DNA of 7,090 bases, taken from contig JAOZQV010000141.1 of NCBI GenBank assembly GCA_029932035.1, positions 1 to 7,090 of the forward strand. The letters are read 5' to 3'. The translations under genes were made by a program, and so were the position numbers. This document shows positions 5,794 to 7,090 of the stretch, piece after piece; the stretch's first letter is position 1, and every line of letters starts with the position of its first letter. This stretch comes from Deltaproteobacteria bacterium. Its GTDB lineage: Bacteria; Desulfobacterota; DSM-4660; Desulfatiglandales; Desulfatiglandaceae. The notes under the pieces are model-generated. The model worked only from the letters and a program-made list of their open reading frames with translations, was not told the DNA's origin and made no database searches.

Positions 5794-5800
5794 CCTCCTT
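5794..5800 (-). promoter_or_regulatory. ribosome binding site of the rhodanese gene
   Basis: AAGGAGG on the - strand, seven bases before the ATG at 5786-5784. It confirms the start that gives the signal peptide. Confidence 0.85.
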
Positions 5801-5852
5801 TGTAATTGGGTTTCGGGTTTAAAGCTAAGCTTGCATCTGAGCAAACTCTCCA

Positions 5853-6968
5853 CTAATTGCTCCTTTTTTTGGGAACCAGGGCCGGTGGGACAGTAACATT
5901 CCTATTGGCCTTCCTGTAAGCTGGCTTAACATCCTTCTCAAGAAGAAACAACTCTGTCTTGCCGTGACAGCTATTACAGGTTTTGTTTTGAGGTGTTTGC
6001 CGTCTGATATTATGGGGCGTGGCAAGTTTCCAGTTAGGAAGCGTGTCGAAGTTGGACAAGCCGTTTTTCACATAGAAATCAAAAGTCGTATGATCAACCG
6101 GGACACGACGGAGTATGACAAATTTTTCAGGCCTTTTCTCTGATTGCAAGGGATTGAGACCCACTTTGAATTCAATGGGGGATGCCTTGTTTTTGTAGAA
6201 TTTAAAGCCCTGTTTGTCTTTTCCAAAATGACAGCTATAACAGTTTTTATACGGCATGGAGTGACAGACTTGACAGCTCACCTGATCCTTGTGGATCCAG
6301 TGGTTTTTGGGATTATTGGCCTTTGGCTGGTAGATATCCTTGTGACAGTCTAAACACTTTGGACCGTTCTCCACCTCATACCTGTTGGCATAATCCTTGC
6401 CGTCTCCGTGCATTTCATCAGCCGTGTGACACTTGGTGCATTTAAAATATTTCTGTCTGTGGATGTCAGGAGGAATACCCTTGTTCTTGCCAAAATACTC
6501 CTTTTCGATACGACTCCCGTGGCATGCCGTACAAACTGCATGCATAGGTGGTCTCTTTTGAAAAAGGTGCCCCTCTAATAAACCACCACCCGCTGCCTCA
6601 GGGCGGCTGATATGACACTGCCCGCAACTGCTGTGGCAGGCGTTGCAATGGAACTCTCTGGCAGCATCTACCTTTGCATGCACTCCTTTTGCAGAACTGG
6701 CCCTCATATCTGTCATCTTTTTGATTGGGGCCACGCTCACATGAAGGCTCGTCTTATAATTCTCTGCAATAAGGTCATGACACGCGCCACAAGTCTCTGA
6801 TGCATCAGGATATGACGGGTCTTTGACCACATCCTCATGGGCTGTTTTCCAGTTAGGATCATTGGGATTGCCGCCATGGCATTCGTGACAGCAGAGTTCG
6901 CCATGGTTTTCATCCTCGGCTATTGCGCTATCAACCCATATCTTTTCGTGCGGAGCCAACGGCTCCAC
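5853..6968 (-). CDS. extKL: multihaem c-type cytochrome, ten CXXCH sites (ExtKL-like; main part after an in-frame TGA)
   Basis: Counted from the GTG at 6968 this part has 371 residues and ten CXXCH haem sites, beginning at Cys 27, 60, 108, 115, 146, 177, 205, 232, 243 and 331. Many extra His residues could be distal haem ligands. A haem-free stretch of 83 residues (248-330) precedes the last site. The N-terminus (MEPLAPHEKIWVDSAIAEDE) is polar and has no signal peptide, although haem attachment requires export. The same frame continues upstream through a single TGA (6980-6978), with another haem site before it, so this GTG is probably not the true start; the gene likely spans 5853 to beyond 7090. 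The role is inferred as periplasmic or extracellular electron transfer. The ExtKL label rests on the multihaem layout, the in-frame TGA and the adjacent rhodanese, recalled from ext/selenite-reduction loci; treat it as tentative. Cytochrome identity itself is certain. Confidence 0.88.
   Translation of the reverse strand: MEPLAPHEKIWVDSAIAEDENHGELCCHECHGGNPNDPNWKTAHEDVVKDPSYPDASETCGACHDLIAENYKTSLHVSVAPIKKMTDMRASSAKGVHAKVDAAREFHCNACHSSCGQCHISRPEAAGGGLLEGHLFQKRPPMHAVCTACHGSRIEKEYFGKNKGIPPDIHRQKYFKCTKCHTADEMHGDGKDYANRYEVENGPKCLDCHKDIYQPKANNPKNHWIHKDQVSCQVCHSMPYKNCYSCHFGKDKQGFKFYKNKASPIEFKVGLNPLQSEKRPEKFVILRRVPVDHTTFDFYVKNGLSNFDTLPNWKLATPHNIRRQTPQNKTCNSCHGKTELFLLEKDVKPAYRKANRNVTVPPALVPKKRSN
6950..6968 (-). 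promoter_or_regulatory. SECIS-like stem-loop just after the in-frame TGA
   Basis: On the - strand GTGGAGCC (6968-6961) pairs with GGCTCCGC (6957-6950) over eight base pairs, one a G-U wobble, around the loop GTT. Nine bases separate the TGA from the stem, and 17 separate it from the loop. Bacterial SECIS elements, read by SelB, typically have the apical loop 16-37 bases after UGA, with a G among the first loop bases, as here. The geometry fits, but short GC hairpins also arise by chance in coding sequence. Confidence 0.5.
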
Positions 6969-6977
6969 GTCTCCGCC

Positions 6978-6980
6978 TCA
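6978..6980 (-). other. in-frame TGA inside the cytochrome reading frame: candidate selenocysteine codon
   Basis: The frame reads EGEG, TGA, GGD, VEPLAPHEK, in phase with the haem-site-rich frames on both sides. TGA differs from the Gly codon GGA by one base, so a nonsense mutation or a base error is also possible. TGA is used as a normal stop by the response regulator at 1038-1040, so it is not reassigned throughout this genome. Confidence 0.55.
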
Positions 6981-7090
6981 CCCCTCCCCTTCGGTTTCGG
7001 CAGAGCCTCCTGGTTTGCCTTTGTTGGCCTTTGCGATCTCCCTTGTGATCTTTATCAGCTTTCGGGCATTCGTATGACAGGTGAAGCAAT
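6978..7090 (-). CDS. multihaem cytochrome, segment before the TGA (5' end outside window)
   Basis: Only 36 residues are visible before the TGA. They begin with a haem site, CFTCH, then TNARKLIKITREIAKANKG and a Gly/Glu-rich linker ending GSAETEGEG. The frame is open to the right edge and is the same frame as the ten-haem segment downstream, only four codons (TGA, GGC, GGA, GAC) before its GTG. The signal peptide expected for the whole cytochrome must lie beyond 7090. If the TGA is a true stop, this is the end of a separate upstream cytochrome gene. If it is recoded or an error, this is the N-terminal part of one protein with at least eleven haems. A GAGG seven bases before the GTG could support reinitiation, but the product would then lack an export signal. 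Confidence 0.8.
   Translation of the reverse strand, partial: CFTCHTNARKLIKITREIAKANKGKPGGSAETEGEG

Noticed and set aside
6978..6980. Genome-wide reassignment of TGA to a sense codon
   Set aside because: The response regulator ends with TGA at a natural C-terminus and its frame meets a TAA a few codons later, so TGA acts as a stop here.
1..7090. CRISPR array, insertion sequence or attachment site
   Set aside because: No regularly spaced repeats, transposase frames or terminal inverted repeats were seen.

Overview
The window looks like chromosomal DNA from an anaerobic Desulfobacterota (delta-proteobacterial) sulfate- or metal-respiring bacterium. Four things suggest this: a c-type cytochrome with at least eleven CXXCH haem sites, an exported rhodanese, a PAS histidine kinase of a type common in that phylum with an H-x-x-K-N phosphoacceptor box, and a near-perfect sigma-54 promoter. 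GC content is moderate. No insertion sequence, CRISPR array, tRNA or rRNA was seen.

Layout, left to right. (1) Bases 2-928 (+): the 3' part of an ATPase gene of the archaeal-ATPase/DUF234 family, which continues beyond the left edge. (2) Bases 929-1037: a convergent 3' region with stem-loops. (3) Bases 1038-1856 (-): a response regulator whose REC domain is joined to a domain resembling the phage tail-fibre domain DUF4376. (4) Bases 1992-2276 (+): a small unrecognised ORF lying divergently to the regulator, with a possible promoter. (5) Bases 2243-4159 (-): a soluble histidine kinase with a Rossmann-like N-terminus and two PAS domains, probably the partner of the regulator. (6) A strong stem-loop terminator at 4249-4281. 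(7) Bases 4329-5006 (-): a CBS-CBS-ACT protein behind a sigma-54 promoter at 5078-5094. (8) Bases 5007-5351: a 345-base intergenic region with dyads, tandem octamers and a stem-loop. (9) Bases 5352-5786 (-): an exported single-domain rhodanese. (10) Bases 5853-7090 (-): a multihaem cytochrome c that runs off the right edge and is interrupted by one in-frame TGA at 6978-6980.

The cytochrome is the most interesting locus. The reading frame upstream of the TGA carries another haem site (CFTCH). The frame downstream carries ten haem sites but has no signal peptide, which a c-type cytochrome needs. A stem-loop of 8 bp with a GTT loop begins nine bases after the TGA, so the loop starts 17 bases after it. 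That geometry fits a bacterial SECIS element. The simplest reading is one long secreted cytochrome in which UGA is read as selenocysteine; a nonsense mutation or sequencing error is the main alternative. The exported rhodanese just downstream recalls Geobacter ext clusters (ExtH rhodanese with ExtK/ExtL multihaem cytochromes), linked to extracellular electron transfer and selenite/tellurite reduction. That comparison is from memory and was not searched.

The two regulatory modules, kinase/regulator and sigma-54-driven CBS-ACT protein, look like independent transcription units. Nothing in the sequence ties them directly to the cytochrome operon.
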